Assembly (NCBI RefSeq): GCF_014647855.1
Contig: NZ_BMPZ01000002.1
Location: forward strand, 62,001-126,000
Direction of reading: 5' to 3'
DNA length: 64,000 bases
From: Shewanella gelidii
Lineage (GTDB): Bacteria > Pseudomonadota > Gammaproteobacteria > Enterobacterales > Shewanellaceae
Of this stretch, positions 9,161 through 19,529 are shown in pieces. The position numbers and the translations under genes were made by a program. Within the stretch, counting starts at the first letter, position 1. Each line of letters begins with the position of its first letter. The notes beneath the pieces were generated by a model that was given only the letters and a program-made list of their open reading frames with translations, had not been told where the DNA came from and did not search any database.

Positions 9161-10708
9161 ATGGGGCTAGTAAATTTTGTAGATGTAACCTCTGAAGAAG
9201 CGATCTTTGAAGGGCATGGTTGGGATGCAGTATTGGTGATTACTGAAGATCTAAAGCGGTTAGATATTGACGAAATCAAAATGTTGGCAGCCCACGGAGC
9301 TGATATCGATAATCGAGTCGGCCGACTGCCGACATTATTGTTTGCGCCAGGACTTGCAGGCGGACGGTTAATTATCGCGCCCGTTATAAACGCTGAAGAT
9401 GACTATGCAGATGTGCGGATTTTTGCCAAAGCCATGCGGCAAGGGATTCAAGTTGCTAAGGAAGCAGGAGCGAAAAAACCTTTGGTGATTCTCAACCAAA
9501 GCCTACAGCGGAAATATCAGCAAGCGCTAGAGGTTGCAGGTTTAGCAATTGGTCAAGAGTTATGGCAGGCGCTTGAATTGCGCGAGGCTAAGCAATTAGG
9601 AGCACAGTTAGATGCAGTTGGTTTGCTGGTTAAGCAGCAAACAAGCGACTTATTGAATGCTCTTGAAAGTGGTCGAAACTTAGCGCGTGATTTATGTGGC
9701 ACAGAGCCTGAACGAATGTCTGCACCAGCATTTGCCGACTATTGTGTAAGCGCACTGGAAAATAGCGGTTTGATAGTTGAAGTCATTGAAAGCCGCTGCG
9801 AACTCGAACGAGACTACCCATTACTTAGCGCTGTGGCGCGCAGTTCATTTGCTGTTTCTCGTCATCAACCACGGGTTGTCAATATCGAATACGTTCCCGA
9901 TGGGGAAGTGACGCAAACTTTTCTTTTTGCTGGGAAAGGTGTGGTTTATGACACCGGTGGTGCAGATTTAAAAGTTGGCGGCGCGATGGCAGGGATGAGT
10001 CGAGATAAGGGCGGCGCAGCTGCTGTCGCCGGATTAATGAAAACCTTGTCTCTCCTTAAGCCCAAAGGTATTCGCGTGATCGCGCAACTAGGTTTGGTGC
10101 GCAATAGTATTGGCAGTGAGGCGTTCGTAACCGATGAAATCATTGCCAGCCACGCAGGTTGCCGAGTCCGCATTGGCAATACTGATGCTGAGGGGCGATT
10201 AGTTTTGGCTGACCTACTGTCTCATTTACGTGCCAAGGCAGTGAAAGCTGTTAAGCCGCAGCTGTTCTCGGTGGCGACATTGACGGGCCATGTCGTTCGT
10301 GCGTACGGCGGTTACACCGCTTTGGTTGAAAATTCGGTTGCGAAGCGTGAAAAGGTAGCTGAAGAATTACAGCAAGTCGGCCAAACATGGGGCGAGCCAC
10401 TTGAAGTTTCGAGTTTACGGCCCGATGATTTTGATAAAATTGTTGACCCATCAGGTGCAGCAGATGTTCTCTCATCTAATAATGCGCCGTCTTCGATTAC
10501 GGCGAGGGGTCATCAATTCCCTGCTGCGTTCTTATTAGTCGCGTCTGGCCTCGATCAGCATGGTCTTCAGTCTAAGACACCGTTGCCTTATACCCATGTG
10601 GATATTGCAGGCAGTGCTACGGAAGGGCATCCTCAGTATGGTAGCCCGACTGCAGCCCCCCTCGTAGGCCTATATCAATATATGGATGCGATGGCTAAAA
10701 AGGCATAG
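9161..10708 (+). CDS. Leucyl aminopeptidase family protein (peptidase M17)
   Basis: Metalloaminopeptidase of 515 residues; AAGGA stands 7 bases before the ATG. The N-terminal domain (to about residue 170) is divergent, while the C-terminal catalytic domain keeps every M17 landmark. The metal-ligand segment starts with Lys in AGKGVVYDTGG and includes Asp in SRDKGGAAA. The signature NTDAEGRLVLAD supplies the remaining Asp and Glu, and ATLTGH follows. It removes N-terminal residues from peptides in the cytoplasm. It is not obviously PepA (the canonical KxSAGMDxM region is replaced), so I give no symbol. Its position next to pepD fits a peptide-catabolism pair read divergently. Confidence 0.9.
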   Translation: MGLVNFVDVTSEEAIFEGHGWDAVLVITEDLKRLDIDEIKMLAAHGADIDNRVGRLPTLLFAPGLAGGRLIIAPVINAEDDYADVRIFAKAMRQGIQVAKEAGAKKPLVILNQSLQRKYQQALEVAGLAIGQELWQALELREAKQLGAQLDAVGLLVKQQTSDLLNALESGRNLARDLCGTEPERMSAPAFADYCVSALENSGLIVEVIESRCELERDYPLLSAVARSSFAVSRHQPRVVNIEYVPDGEVTQTFLFAGKGVVYDTGGADLKVGGAMAGMSRDKGGAAAVAGLMKTLSLLKPKGIRVIAQLGLVRNSIGSEAFVTDEIIASHAGCRVRIGNTDAEGRLVLADLLSHLRAKAVKAVKPQLFSVATLTGHVVRAYGGYTALVENSVAKREKVAEELQQVGQTWGEPLEVSSLRPDDFDKIVDPSGAADVLSSNNAPSSITARGHQFPAAFLLVASGLDQHGLQSKTPLPYTHVDIAGSATEGHPQYGSPTAAPLVGLYQYMDAMAKKA

Positions 10709-10755
10709 TGGCATAAGGTTCGATTGATAAGCTGAATCGCATCGGATTGAATCAT

Positions 10756-10795
10756 GGCCAAGCACCTTATGGTTTCCATAGGTGGTTGGCCTTTT
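10756..10795 (+). terminator. Intrinsic terminator of the M17 peptidase gene
   Basis: GGCCAAGCACCTTATGG and CCATAGGTGGTTGGCC form a long, slightly imperfect stem with a three-base loop, followed by TTTT. Confidence 0.82.
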
Positions 10796-11063
10796 CCTCT
10801 CTTTTATTTTTCCTTTTGAAAAAATTCTTCTGCTTTTACTTTGTTCTTGCGTCAACAAGGTGCTTCTCAGTTTTATTGGGTGCGTATGAGATGTAATTGT
10901 TCTCATATAAAGATAGATTTTTTTATATTAAGAGCTGTTAATTTAGTTTTTGTCGGGGTGATCAATTTTTAAGAGGTTTTATCTGTGAATCGTCGCAATT
11001 CTCAAGATTCTTCTCTCAGCTAGCTAGCCTCAAACTAGCAAAATCTCTATACTCTGCCGCAAA

Positions 11064-11083
11064 TATAACCTTTGACGGTTATA
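11064..11083 (+). promoter_or_regulatory. Inverted repeat in purine permease leader, possible operator
   Basis: TATAACC and GGTTATA are perfect 7-base arms around TTTGAC. It lies about 115 bases before the permease ATG. The 490-base gap 10709-11198 otherwise holds the upstream terminator, an AT-rich stretch (10900-10980) and a GCTAG/CTAGC hairpin at about 11023-11040. I could not fit a purine riboswitch core to it. Confidence 0.4.
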
Positions 11084-11198
11084 GAAAAGGCGACTGTTTT
11101 ATGCTAACTCATTGTTTTTGTTGTGGGTTGGCACCATTCAAGAACGCCTCTGTACCTACATTCCAAATAATATTATTAAAATCAAGGAACCTTGTTCC

Positions 11199-12488
11199 AT
11201 GTTAGAAAAAATTTTTAAACTGAAAGAACATCAAACAAGCTTGAAACAAGAAGTTGTCGCGGGGATCACGACCTTCTTGACCATGGCTTATATTATTTTT
11301 GTTAACCCATCAATGCTCAAACTAGCCGGAATGGATCATGGCGCAGTATTCGTTGCAACTTGTTTAGCTGCAGCAATCGGTTGTTTGATCATGGGCTTCA
11401 TTGCCAACTACCCAATCGCTTTAGCGCCGGGAATGGGGCTAAATGCCTTCTTCACGTTTACCGTTGTTGGTGATATGGGTTATAGCTGGGAAACTGCGCT
11501 GGGTGCGGTTTTCATGTCTGGTATCTGCTTCTTAATTTTGTCTTTGGTAAAAATCAGAGAATGGATTGTGAACAGCATCCCCATGTCCTTAAGACTCGGG
11601 ATTGCAGCGGGTATCGGTTTATTCCTAGCGTTAATTGGTCTGAAAAGTGCGGGCATAGTCGTAGCTAGCCCTGCAACGCTTGTGACTATGGGGGATATCA
11701 CTTCATTCCCGGCTGTTATGTCAGCACTTGGCTTCTTCCTTATTATTGCAATGGCGCACCGCGGTATGAAGTCTGCAGTATTAATGAGCATTTTGATCAT
11801 TACTGCACTTGGTCTGTTATTCGGTGGCGTTGAATATCAAGGTATTGTTTCTGCACCGCCATCAGTGATGCCAACATTCATGAAAATGGATCTCTCAAGT
11901 GTGTTTGAAATCAGCATGATTTCAGTCATCTTTGCATTCCTTTTCGTTGACCTTTTCGACACCTCTGGCACTTTGGTTGCTGTTGCACAACGTGGTGGCC
12001 TACTTGACTCAAAAGGTCGTCTACCTCGCCTTGGCCGCGCATTAAGCGCTGACAGTACGGCTACAATTGCTGGTGCCATGTTAGGTACATCAACAACGAC
12101 AAGTTACATTGAAAGTACTGCCGGTGTTGCTGCTGGTGGTCGTACTGGTCTTACTGCCGTTGTCGTTGGTATTTTGTTCCTTGCGTCATTGTTCTTTGCA
12201 CCGCTTGCTGGAATGGTGCCTGCGTATGCAACTGCGGGTACGATGTTCTATGTAGCAATGTTAATGATGTCTGGCCTTGTTCTAGTCGATTGGGATGATA
12301 TTACAGAGGCTGCACCTGTAGTGGTTGTGTCTATCCTAATGCCGCTCACCTTCTCAATTGCAACCGGTATTGGTCTTGGTTTTATCGCATACCTTGCAAT
12401 TAAGCTACTGTGTGGTCGCTTTAAAGACTTAAACCTTGGTGTTGTTGCAATCGCATTGCTGTTTGTTGGTAAGTTCTTATTTGCATAA
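11199..12488 (+). CDS. NCS2-family purine permease (adenine/guanine/hypoxanthine)
   Basis: Proton-coupled nucleobase importer of the AzgA/PbuG/GhxP branch, 429 residues and about 12-14 membrane helices. I start at ATG 11199 (MLEKIFKL...), since AAGGA is upstream and the longer reading from 11112 adds a polar segment atypical of the family. Family signatures: TFLTMAYIIFVNPSML in the first helix, LAPGMGLNAFFTF in helix 3, FLFVDLFDTSGTLVAVA (the substrate/proton Asp-Glu region) and LGTSTTTSYIESTAGVAAGGRTGL. Substrate preference cannot be read from sequence alone. It appears to be a single-gene unit ending at a clear terminator. Confidence 0.9.
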   Translation: MLEKIFKLKEHQTSLKQEVVAGITTFLTMAYIIFVNPSMLKLAGMDHGAVFVATCLAAAIGCLIMGFIANYPIALAPGMGLNAFFTFTVVGDMGYSWETALGAVFMSGICFLILSLVKIREWIVNSIPMSLRLGIAAGIGLFLALIGLKSAGIVVASPATLVTMGDITSFPAVMSALGFFLIIAMAHRGMKSAVLMSILIITALGLLFGGVEYQGIVSAPPSVMPTFMKMDLSSVFEISMISVIFAFLFVDLFDTSGTLVAVAQRGGLLDSKGRLPRLGRALSADSTATIAGAMLGTSTTTSYIESTAGVAAGGRTGLTAVVVGILFLASLFFAPLAGMVPAYATAGTMFYVAMLMMSGLVLVDWDDITEAAPVVVVSILMPLTFSIATGIGLGFIAYLAIKLLCGRFKDLNLGVVAIALLFVGKFLFA

Positions 12489-12554
12489 GTTGATTGAGAG
12501 TAAGCACTCTTAGTTCATTGCGCTTATTCTTAGCGATTGCATAAAAAATTATGG

Positions 12555-12591
12555 AAAGCCCTTCATAACGCTGTTGTGCAGGGCTTTTTTT
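12555..12591 (+). terminator. Intrinsic terminator of the purine permease gene
   Basis: AAAGCCCT / AGGGCTTT stem, extended internally by CATAAC / GTTGTG pairing, followed by a T run to 12591. Confidence 0.85.
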
Positions 12592-12702
12592 GCATAATCA
12601 TTAATAATTTTGTAGTTAGCTTGCTGTTTACTATTTGCCTATATCATTTCAGCAGTAGATTCGGTATAAAAATAGCCTATTCATTGTAAAGGCAGACCGA
12701 AG

Positions 12703-13815
12703 TTGAAGCAGATAGCCTATCGCCGTGTGGTGGTAAAATTGGGAACCAGTGTATTAACTTCTGGAAGTAATCAGTTAGATAAAGCACATATGGTTGAGTT
12801 GGCAAGGCAGATGGCTATGCTGATGAAGTCAGGTGTTGAAGTTGTGTTGTGTACGTCTGGTGCAATTGCCGCTGGGCGAGAGCATTTACGCTTCCCTGGA
12901 TTGCCCGACACGATGGCAAATAAACAGGTGTTGGCTGCTGTCGGGCAAAGTCAGCTGATTCTTGCTTGGGCTCAGTTATTCAGTATTTACGGTTTGCATG
13001 TCGGGCAATTGCTATTAACTCGCGCTGATTTACATGACCGTGAGCGTTACCTTAATGCTCGCGATACGCTTAGTGCTCTTCTGGCGCAAAACATTATTCC
13101 AATTATTAATGAAAACGACGCCGTGGCCACGAACGAAATTAAAGTGGGCGACAATGACAATTTGTCCGCACGAGCCGCACTACTCAGCGATGCAGACTTA
13201 CTCATTTTATTGACCGATCAAAAAGGTTTGTTTGATGCCGACCCACGTCAAAACCCGAATGCGAAATTAATTACCGAAGTGGTGAACATTGACGATAGTT
13301 TACGTCGTCTTGCTGGGGGATCGGGGACCGCTTTGGGTACCGGCGGCATGGCGACCAAGCTCGAGGCTGCCGATGTTGCACGACGGGCAGGCGTGGATGT
13401 CATTATTGCGTCGGGTCATCACCAAAGTGTCATTACCAAGGCCACCAGTGGTCAACCCGTTGGCACCTTATTTAAAGCGACTAAAAATCCGCTGGAGAGT
13501 CGGAAACAGTGGATCCTAGCCGGCCCGGCAGCAAGAGGTAAGCTAGTGTTGGATGATGGTGCGGTCACTGCGGTGACTCAAAAGGGGCGCAGCTTACTAT
13601 CAAAAGGTGTCGTTAAAGTGGTTGGCGACTTTGAGCGGGGTGAGACCCTTCAACTTGTGGATAAGAGCGGCCGAGTTGTGGCGCGAGGAATGGCTCGCTA
13701 TAACGCTGCTGCGGCGAAGCAAATTGCAGGTCATCACTCTGATGACATCGAAAAATTAATTGGATATGACTATGGCGATGCTGTTGTGCATCGTAACGAT
13801 ATGGTGGTGTTATGA
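12703..13815 (+). CDS. proB: Glutamate 5-kinase
   Basis: First enzyme of proline synthesis: phosphorylates glutamate to gamma-glutamyl phosphate. 370 residues from TTG 12703, with AAAGG about 10 bases upstream. The amino-acid kinase domain (about 1-255) shows [13 protein letters not shown], the [11 protein letters not shown] loop, INENDAV and [14 protein letters not shown]-terminal PUA domain (about 275-365) begins at GKLVLDDGA. The stop overlaps the proA start as ATGA, so the two are translationally coupled. The enzyme is normally feedback-inhibited by proline through the kinase domain. Confidence 0.95.
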   Translation: MKQIAYRRVVVKLGTSVLTSGSNQLDKAHMVELARQMAMLMKSGVEVVLCTSGAIAAGREHLRFPGLPDTMANKQVLAAVGQSQLILAWAQLFSIYGLHVGQLLLTRADLHDRERYLNARDTLSALLAQNIIPIINENDAVATNEIKVGDNDNLSARAALLSDADLLILLTDQKGLFDADPRQNPNAKLITEVVNIDDSLRRLAGGSGTALGTGGMATKLEAADVARRAGVDVIIASGHHQSVITKATSGQPVGTLFKATKNPLESRKQWILAGPAARGKLVLDDGAVTAVTQKGRSLLSKGVVKVVGDFERGETLQLVDKSGRVVARGMARYNAAAAKQIAGHHSDDIEKLIGYDYGDAVVHRNDMVVL

Positions 13816-15101
13816 AAGAGCAGCAAACAGCAGCCTTATTAGAGGCGTTAGGGAGTCAAGCACAGCAAGCGAGTTATCAGTTGGCAAGCTTGAGTTCACA
13901 ACAAAAAAATAGATTGTTAAAAGCGATTGCCGCGGCACTCACAGAAAACAGCGATACTATTTTAGCGGCAAATCAAGAAGACATTTCTCAAGCAAAAGAG
14001 AATGGCCTGACCCCAGCTTTGATTGATCGTTTATTATTGGATGCCCCGAGACTCAAAGCTATCATTGCCGATATTGACAACGTTATTGCTTTAGCTGATC
14101 CCATTGGTAAAGAGTTTGACAACCAACTGCTCGATACCGGCTTGCGCCTTTCAAAACGAGCAGTTCCTCTCGGTGTCATCGGTGTAATTTACGAAGCACG
14201 GCCGAATGTCACAGTGGATATTGCAACGTTGGCTCTAAAAACAGGCAATGCGGTGATTTTACGGGGTGGTAAAGAAACGCTGAATTCGAATCGCGTACTT
14301 TGTCAGGTGATCCGTCAAGCATTGACCTCTCTGGATGTTGATGCAAACGCAGTGCAGTTAATTGATAACCCTGATCGTAGCATTGTGTCAGGACTACTCA
14401 GACTCGACCAATACGTTGATATGATAGTGCCGCGTGGTGGCCAGCATTTACAGCGACTTTGCGCTGAACAATCGAGTATTCCAGTGATTCTGGGTGGTAT
14501 TGGAATTTGTCATCTTTATGTGGATGAACATGCGGATTTAGAAAAGTCTATTGACGTGATCGCGAATGCCAAAGTACAGCGCCCAACGGTCTGCAATGCG
14601 CTGGATACGCTTTTGGTTCATCGCTTGGTCGCAGAAGAGTTTATCCCACGTATCTGCCAGCATTTACATACCTTAGGTGTGCGCTTTGTGGGCTGCCAAC
14701 AGGTTCTGGATATTGTTGATGCGCAATCTGAATTGTCGCAGGTGATTGATATGCAATTGGTGCAAGAGGGTGACTACGATCAGGAATGGTTAGGGCTTAC
14801 ACTTGGGATTAGAGTGGTAGAGACTATCGATACAGCTATTTGCCATATTCGTCGTCATTCTAGCGGTCATTCAGAAGCAATATTGACCGATAGTGTCCAC
14901 AAAGCAAGCCACTTTATGAATCAAGTCGATTCGTCAGCCGTATATGTTAATGCGAGCACCCGCTTTACCGATGGTGGACAGTTTGGCCTCGGAGCTGAAG
15001 TGGCGGTTAGTACACAGAAGCTGCATGCGCGAGGCCCAATGGGACTTGAAGCGTTGACTACATATAAGTGGTTAGCGTGGGGCGACTATACAAGTCGTTA
15101 A
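13812..15101 (+). CDS. proA: Gamma-glutamyl phosphate reductase
   Basis: Second step of proline synthesis: NADPH-dependent reduction of gamma-glutamyl phosphate to glutamate semialdehyde. 429 residues, aldehyde-dehydrogenase superfamily. The nucleotide-binding part carries [19 protein letters not shown] and [11 protein letters not shown]. The catalytic Cys is in [14 protein letters not shown]. The C-terminal [21 protein letters not shown] is characteristic. The gene overlaps proB by four bases and is followed by a strong terminator, so the operon is proBA only. Confidence 0.96.
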   Translation: MKEQQTAALLEALGSQAQQASYQLASLSSQQKNRLLKAIAAALTENSDTILAANQEDISQAKENGLTPALIDRLLLDAPRLKAIIADIDNVIALADPIGKEFDNQLLDTGLRLSKRAVPLGVIGVIYEARPNVTVDIATLALKTGNAVILRGGKETLNSNRVLCQVIRQALTSLDVDANAVQLIDNPDRSIVSGLLRLDQYVDMIVPRGGQHLQRLCAEQSSIPVILGGIGICHLYVDEHADLEKSIDVIANAKVQRPTVCNALDTLLVHRLVAEEFIPRICQHLHTLGVRFVGCQQVLDIVDAQSELSQVIDMQLVQEGDYDQEWLGLTLGIRVVETIDTAICHIRRHSSGHSEAILTDSVHKASHFMNQVDSSAVYVNASTRFTDGGQFGLGAEVAVSTQKLHARGPMGLEALTTYKWLAWGDYTSR

Positions 15102-15133
15102 CCGTCGCTTTGGATATATTTCGCTTGCAAATT

Positions 15134-15165
15134 AAAAAGGTCATTCGTAAAGAATGACCTTTTTT
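15134..15165 (+). terminator. Intrinsic terminator of proBA
   Basis: Perfect 13-base stem AAAAAGGTCATTC / GAATGACCTTTTT with loop GTAAA and an uninterrupted T run. It can also work for the converging minus-strand gene, whose 3' end lies at 15246. Confidence 0.92.
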
Positions 15166-15245
15166 GTGACGTTAAATGTGTAACCTTTTACTGTGTTGGT
15201 ACGAGCGTTAGCTTTATGTAGAGCTGAACTGCAGCAAAACTGCTA

Positions 15246-15572
15246 CTAGAAGGGTATGGATTGATTTTGGTAACTAATAATCGAAAATACCCAAATGGCT
15301 AGAAAGACAATACACATTAAAGCCGCGAAGCTTCGTACAACAACTATATAATCTTGAATGTAGTAGAAAAATTTGATGCGAACGGCTTTGGTTAACGCGA
15401 CTGCAGGAAGTAAAAAGCATAAATAAAGCATCACGACCATATGGGTGTAACTATTGCCGATAAATGATTCGCTAATTACAAGTCCACAACCAATGATAGC
15501 TGCTGCGATAGACAACTTTTTAAGCGCGGGGGGCTCTGCCCTCGTTGAAAACTGATATTGGTGCTTTTCCAT
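15246..15572 (-). CDS. Small inner membrane protein of unknown function
   Basis: 108 residues with three to four hydrophobic segments (about 20-38, 42-62, 70-85 and 85-104) and a short charged N-terminus. No family recognised and no catalytic motif seen. It sits convergent to proBA and downstream of ybaK, with about 120 bases between them. The start ATG 15572 has an AAGGATA-like site upstream on the minus strand. Real coding is likely but not certain. Confidence 0.6.
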   Translation of the reverse strand: MEKHQYQFSTRAEPPALKKLSIAAAIIGCGLVISESFIGNSYTHMVVMLYLCFLLPAVALTKAVRIKFFYYIQDYIVVVRSFAALMCIVFLAIWVFSIISYQNQSIPF

Positions 15573-15691
15573 AAGACACTATCCTTAGTGGCACTTCATC
15601 TTCAGGATCTTCTTGATCCGTCTATTTATGTATAACGCGTCTCTGAGATTTGAGCAAATTAAATTCAATCACTTGAAAGAATTGAAACAGG

Positions 15692-16153
15692 TCATCCGAG
15701 CCATTGGGCCTGACAAGCTTGTATCAAATGCCGCGGAGCCAAGCACAGTTGAAGGCCGCGCTGCCCCCCACTGACGTAGATGGTTTCAAACTGTTTTGCG
15801 CTTTGATCTAAATAAGTTGCCAGCTTTTTCTTTTGGCCGATTGGACTAATACCGCCGACCAAATACCCCGTGGATTTTTGTGCTAAATGGGGAGCGGCCA
15901 GTTGGAGCTTTTTAACTTGTAAGGTTTTGGCGAATTGTTTTAGATTCAGCTGTTCGGTCACCGGAACAAGAGCAACGGCAATGGGCGCAGATTGAAGATC
16001 GACTGAGACAAGCAAGGTTTTAAACACTTGTGCAGGATTAAGCCCAAGGGCTTGGGCTGCGTTCGCACCATAGTCACCGTCATGCTTGACCGGATACTCC
16101 AAGGTCTCATATTGAATATTGAGCTGCTGAAGTGTACGTATTGCAGGGGTCAC
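15692..16153 (-). CDS. ybaK: Cys-tRNA(Pro)/Cys-tRNA(Cys) deacylase YbaK
   Basis: Editing hydrolase that removes cysteine mischarged on tRNA(Pro); 153 residues, full length. It belongs to the YbaK/ProRS editing superfamily. The catalytic Lys is in QVFKTLLV (about residue 45), and the GGISPIG loop and VSGGQRGLQL complete the pocket. The start is GTG 16153, which overlaps the stop of the upstream transporter gene as GTGA, so the two are coupled. The family is often lineage-scattered, but nothing here looks foreign. Confidence 0.92.
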   Translation of the reverse strand: MTPAIRTLQQLNIQYETLEYPVKHDGDYGANAAQALGLNPAQVFKTLLVSVDLQSAPIAVALVPVTEQLNLKQFAKTLQVKKLQLAAPHLAQKSTGYLVGGISPIGQKKKLATYLDQSAKQFETIYVSGGQRGLQLCLAPRHLIQACQAQWLG

Positions 16154-17103
16154 GGCTCCAATTCCTCTTCTGAACCTTTAAGGCTTTTTGTGTGGTTTTT
16201 CTTCGTGCCAGCGGTGAGGCGGGGTAACAGCTTTTGCAGCACTAAACCGAGTAATATCAGTCCTAATCCAACATAAGTCGTTGAGGCAATGGGCTCTTTC
16301 AATATCCAGCTTATAAAACCGATAGAGAGGACTGGTGACAAAAACACAAGTGTGCTTATGTTGGCGGTTCGCGGCGTTAGTTTGAGGGCCATTAACCACA
16401 GGACAAAAGTAATTCCCATTTCAAATAAACCTACATATATTCCGGCAGCAAGCGCACTGATATTGAGACTGGGTAATTGGTCAAATACGAGGAGAGCACT
16501 CGTAATAAAGGGGAGGCCGACAAGAAAACTAAGCAAAAGGCTAGCGACCGGATCACCCTGATCTTTCGTATTGATGATCCAGTATAAACACCAAATTACC
16601 GTACTCGATAGAATTAAGGTTAAACCTAAAGGGCTTTCGATGCTGATGTTGGCAACTTGGCCCTGAGTCGCAATAACCACCACACCGAAGTATGCGACCA
16701 CAGCAGAAATAACATCCGAAATCTTCAGCGCCTGTTTGAGTAGCGGCACACTCAATAAGGGGAGTAAAATGGCCCAAGTATAGTTAAGTGACAACGCTTG
16801 CTGTGCGGGTAGCAAGTCATACGCTTTAAATAATACCAAATAATATAAGAAGGGATTGAGTAAACCCGTTTGTAAATAAAAGAGAGGGCGATGTCGCCAC
16901 TGTCGAACAATTAGATGTAGTTTTCTTTGGTAACCGAGAATACAACCTAATGCAGTAATTGAAGACAAAACGGCAACAAAGACCAGCTGTAAAGGACTGA
17001 GGTGGCTGAGTGCAATTTTAAATGCCGTGGCGACAGTTGACCAACAAAACACTGCGGCTAATCCAAATAAAATGGCTTGTTGGGAACGAGTAAGCTTGCT
17101 CAA
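16150..17103 (-). CDS. EamA-family (DMT superfamily) transporter
   Basis: Drug/metabolite exporter-type membrane protein with ten predicted helices in two EamA repeats (about residues 10-140 and 155-290). I start at TTG 17103 (317 residues, N-terminus SKLTRSQQAILFGLAAVF), because the frame upstream to 17247 encodes a basic, non-helical extension not usual for the family. GGAGC lies upstream, although its spacing is long. Motifs such as FCWSTVATAFKIAL and YVGLFEMGITFVLWLMAL are typical. The substrate cannot be assigned. It forms a two-gene unit with ybaK. Confidence 0.85.
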   Translation of the reverse strand: MSKLTRSQQAILFGLAAVFCWSTVATAFKIALSHLSPLQLVFVAVLSSITALGCILGYQRKLHLIVRQWRHRPLFYLQTGLLNPFLYYLVLFKAYDLLPAQQALSLNYTWAILLPLLSVPLLKQALKISDVISAVVAYFGVVVIATQGQVANISIESPLGLTLILSSTVIWCLYWIINTKDQGDPVASLLLSFLVGLPFITSALLVFDQLPSLNISALAAGIYVGLFEMGITFVLWLMALKLTPRTANISTLVFLSPVLSIGFISWILKEPIASTTYVGLGLILLGLVLQKLLPRLTAGTKKNHTKSLKGSEEELEP

Positions 17104-17441
17104 TTTGTCTCTGTTGCTCCTTTGTTTTATAGGGTTGTGGATTCTATCTATCGTAATTTTCTTTGCAATTCGGCCAGCAATATGGGCTTTGTCCTTGCGG
17201 GCTACGAAAGAGCTATGAACGCATATTTTTACGATCCCACCACACAAACCTCGCGCGAAGCAGGCCCGAATTTCAATGGGGTCACTCTATAGTGTTGTCT
17301 GTCACTCAAAATGTAAAAAAGAATCCACAATTTTTTTAGCAGATCCCTTGTATTTGTTTTCGCTGTCCCAATATAGAGGGGTAAGGACGATATCGGTCGA
17401 ATATGCATCGCAACTTTAAGGTTATTTTTTTAGTACCAGAG

Positions 17442-17468
17442 TTGAAAAACAGCTGCATACCCCCATAT
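17442..17468 (+). promoter_or_regulatory. Sigma-32 heat-shock promoter of dnaK
   Basis: TTGAAA at 17442-17447 and CCCCATAT at 17461-17468, separated by 13 bases, match the RpoH consensus. The start codon of dnaK is about 48 bases downstream. Confidence 0.9.
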
Positions 17469-17515
17469 CGACAACATATGACAAATTTAGATAGTTAAAG
17501 TTTTTGGAGGACCCC

Positions 17516-19441
17516 ATGGGTAAAATTATTGGTATCGATTTAGGTACAACTAACTCTTGTGTAGCTGTGCTTGACGGTGATACAGCACGTGTTCTAGAAA
17601 ATGCTGAGGGCGATCGTACAACGCCATCTATTATCGCGTATACCGAAGACGAAACTCTTGTGGGTCAACCAGCAAAGCGTCAGTCTGTGACTAACCCTAC
17701 GAACACTTTCTTCGCGATCAAGCGTTTGATCGGTCGTCGCTTTAAAGATGACGAAGTTCAGCGTGATGTCGATATCATGCCATTCAACATCATCGGCGCT
17801 GACAATGGTGATGCGTGGGTTGAGTCTCGTGGCAACAAAATGGCGCCACCACAGGTTTCTGCTGAAATCTTGAAAAAGATGAAGAAAACTGCTGAAGATT
17901 TCCTTGGTGAAGAAGTAACAGAAGCGGTAATTACCGTGCCTGCATACTTTAACGATTCACAACGTCAAGCAACGAAAGATGCGGGGCGTATTGCTGGTCT
18001 AGAAGTGAAGCGTATTATCAACGAACCAACTGCAGCAGCACTTGCTTATGGTATTGATAAGAAGCAAGGTGACAACATTGTTGCTGTTTATGACTTAGGT
18101 GGTGGTACATTCGATATCTCTATCATTGAGATCGACAGTGTTGAAGGCGAGCAAACGTTCGAAGTTCTTGCAACCAATGGTGATACTCACCTCGGTGGTG
18201 AAGACTTTGATAACCGCATGATTAACTACCTTGCGGATGAGTTCAAAAAAGACCAAGGTCTAGACCTTCGTAACGATCCACTAGCGATGCAGCGTCTTAA
18301 AGAAGCCGCAGAAAAAGCGAAGATCGAACTTTCTAGCACGACACAAACCGAAGTGAACCTGCCATACATCACCGCCGATGCAACAGGTCCTAAGCACTTA
18401 GTGGTTAAAATTACCCGTGCCAAGCTTGAGTCACTGGTAGAAGATTTGATTATGCGCTCTCTAGAGCCATTAAAAGTTGCACTAGCAGATGCAGACCTTT
18501 CAGTTTCAGACATCAATGATGTGATTCTGGTTGGTGGTCAAACACGTATGCCTAAAGTACAAGAAGAAGTTGCACAATTCTTCGGTCAAGAGCCACGTAA
18601 AGACGTGAACCCTGATGAAGCCGTAGCGGTTGGCGCAGCAATTCAGGCAGGCGTACTTGCTGGTGATGTGAAAGATGTACTGTTACTAGACGTGACTCCT
18701 CTATCTCTTGGTATTGAAACCATGGGTAGCGTGATGACGAAGCTGATTGAGAAAAACACCACTATCCCAACGAAAGCACAGCAAGTGTTCTCTACTGCGG
18801 ATGACAATCAAGCGGCAGTAACTATTCACGTACTTCAAGGTGAGCGTAAGCAAGCGGCAGCTAACAAATCTCTAGGTCAATTTAACCTAGAAGGTATCGA
18901 ACCAGCACCGCGTGGTATGCCACAAATTGAAGTGATGTTCGACATTGATGCTGACGGTATCTTGCATGTATCTGCGACGGATAAGAAAACCGGTAAAGAG
19001 CAGAAGATCACCATTAAAGCTTCTTCTGGTCTAAGCGATGAAGAAGTCGAGCAAATGGTACGCGATGCAGAAGCACATGCTGATGAAGACGCGAAGTTTG
19101 AAGAGCTAGTTCAAGCGCGTAACCAAGCTGATGGCATGGTTCACGCTACGAAGAAGCAAATTGAAGAAGCGGGTGAAGAATTACCTGCCGAAGATAAAGA
19201 AAAAATTGAAACTGCAATGGCTTCTGTAGAAGAAGCAATTAAAGGCAGCGACAAAGAAGCAATTGAAAAAGCGAGTCAAGAGCTGATGGAAGCTTCTGCT
19301 AAGCTAATGGAAATTGCCCAAGCGAAAGCCCAAGCTCAGCAAGCACAAGGTGCACCAGAAGGTGAAGCCCAAGCAACTGATGCGGCCGCTGACGATGTTG
19401 TTGATGCTGAGTTTGAAGAAGTAAAAGACGACAAAAAATAA
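17516..19441 (+). CDS. dnaK: Chaperone protein DnaK (Hsp70)
   Basis: ATP-driven Hsp70 chaperone, 641 residues from ATG 17516, preceded by GGAGGA. The TTG at 17504 would add only four residues and contains the ribosome site. The nucleotide-binding domain (about 1-385) shows [25 protein letters not shown] and [11 protein letters not shown]. The linker [15 protein letters not shown] leads to the substrate-binding domain and alpha-helical lid. The C-terminus ends with the conserved acidic [10 protein letters not shown]. It works with DnaJ, encoded next, and with GrpE elsewhere. Expression is under the sigma-32 promoter upstream. Confidence 0.98.
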   Translation: MGKIIGIDLGTTNSCVAVLDGDTARVLENAEGDRTTPSIIAYTEDETLVGQPAKRQSVTNPTNTFFAIKRLIGRRFKDDEVQRDVDIMPFNIIGADNGDAWVESRGNKMAPPQVSAEILKKMKKTAEDFLGEEVTEAVITVPAYFNDSQRQATKDAGRIAGLEVKRIINEPTAAALAYGIDKKQGDNIVAVYDLGGGTFDISIIEIDSVEGEQTFEVLATNGDTHLGGEDFDNRMINYLADEFKKDQGLDLRNDPLAMQRLKEAAEKAKIELSSTTQTEVNLPYITADATGPKHLVVKITRAKLESLVEDLIMRSLEPLKVALADADLSVSDINDVILVGGQTRMPKVQEEVAQFFGQEPRKDVNPDEAVAVGAAIQAGVLAGDVKDVLLLDVTPLSLGIETMGSVMTKLIEKNTTIPTKAQQVFSTADDNQAAVTIHVLQGERKQAAANKSLGQFNLEGIEPAPRGMPQIEVMFDIDADGILHVSATDKKTGKEQKITIKASSGLSDEEVEQMVRDAEAHADEDAKFEELVQARNQADGMVHATKKQIEEAGEELPAEDKEKIETAMASVEEAIKGSDKEAIEKASQELMEASAKLMEIAQAKAQAQQAQGAPEGEAQATDAAADDVVDAEFEEVKDDKK

Positions 19442-19467
19442 TTTTTAAATAAGTTATTTAAGTCAGG

Positions 19468-19496
19468 CGGGCGTTAGGGTTAATCCTTAACGCCCG
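19468..19496 (+). terminator. Hairpin between dnaK and dnaJ
   Basis: CGGGCGTTAGG and CCTTAACGCCCG pair with one bulge around GTTAAT. It lacks a T run, so it is more likely a read-through attenuator or an mRNA-stabilising element that lowers dnaJ relative to dnaK. Confidence 0.6.
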
Positions 19497-19529
19497 TTCG
19501 TACAACTCCAGCTGAGAAAGCGTGAGATT

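Noticed and set aside
10900..11199. Purine riboswitch before the permease gene
   Set aside because: The conserved three-way junction bases and loop-loop pairing could not be found in the leader.
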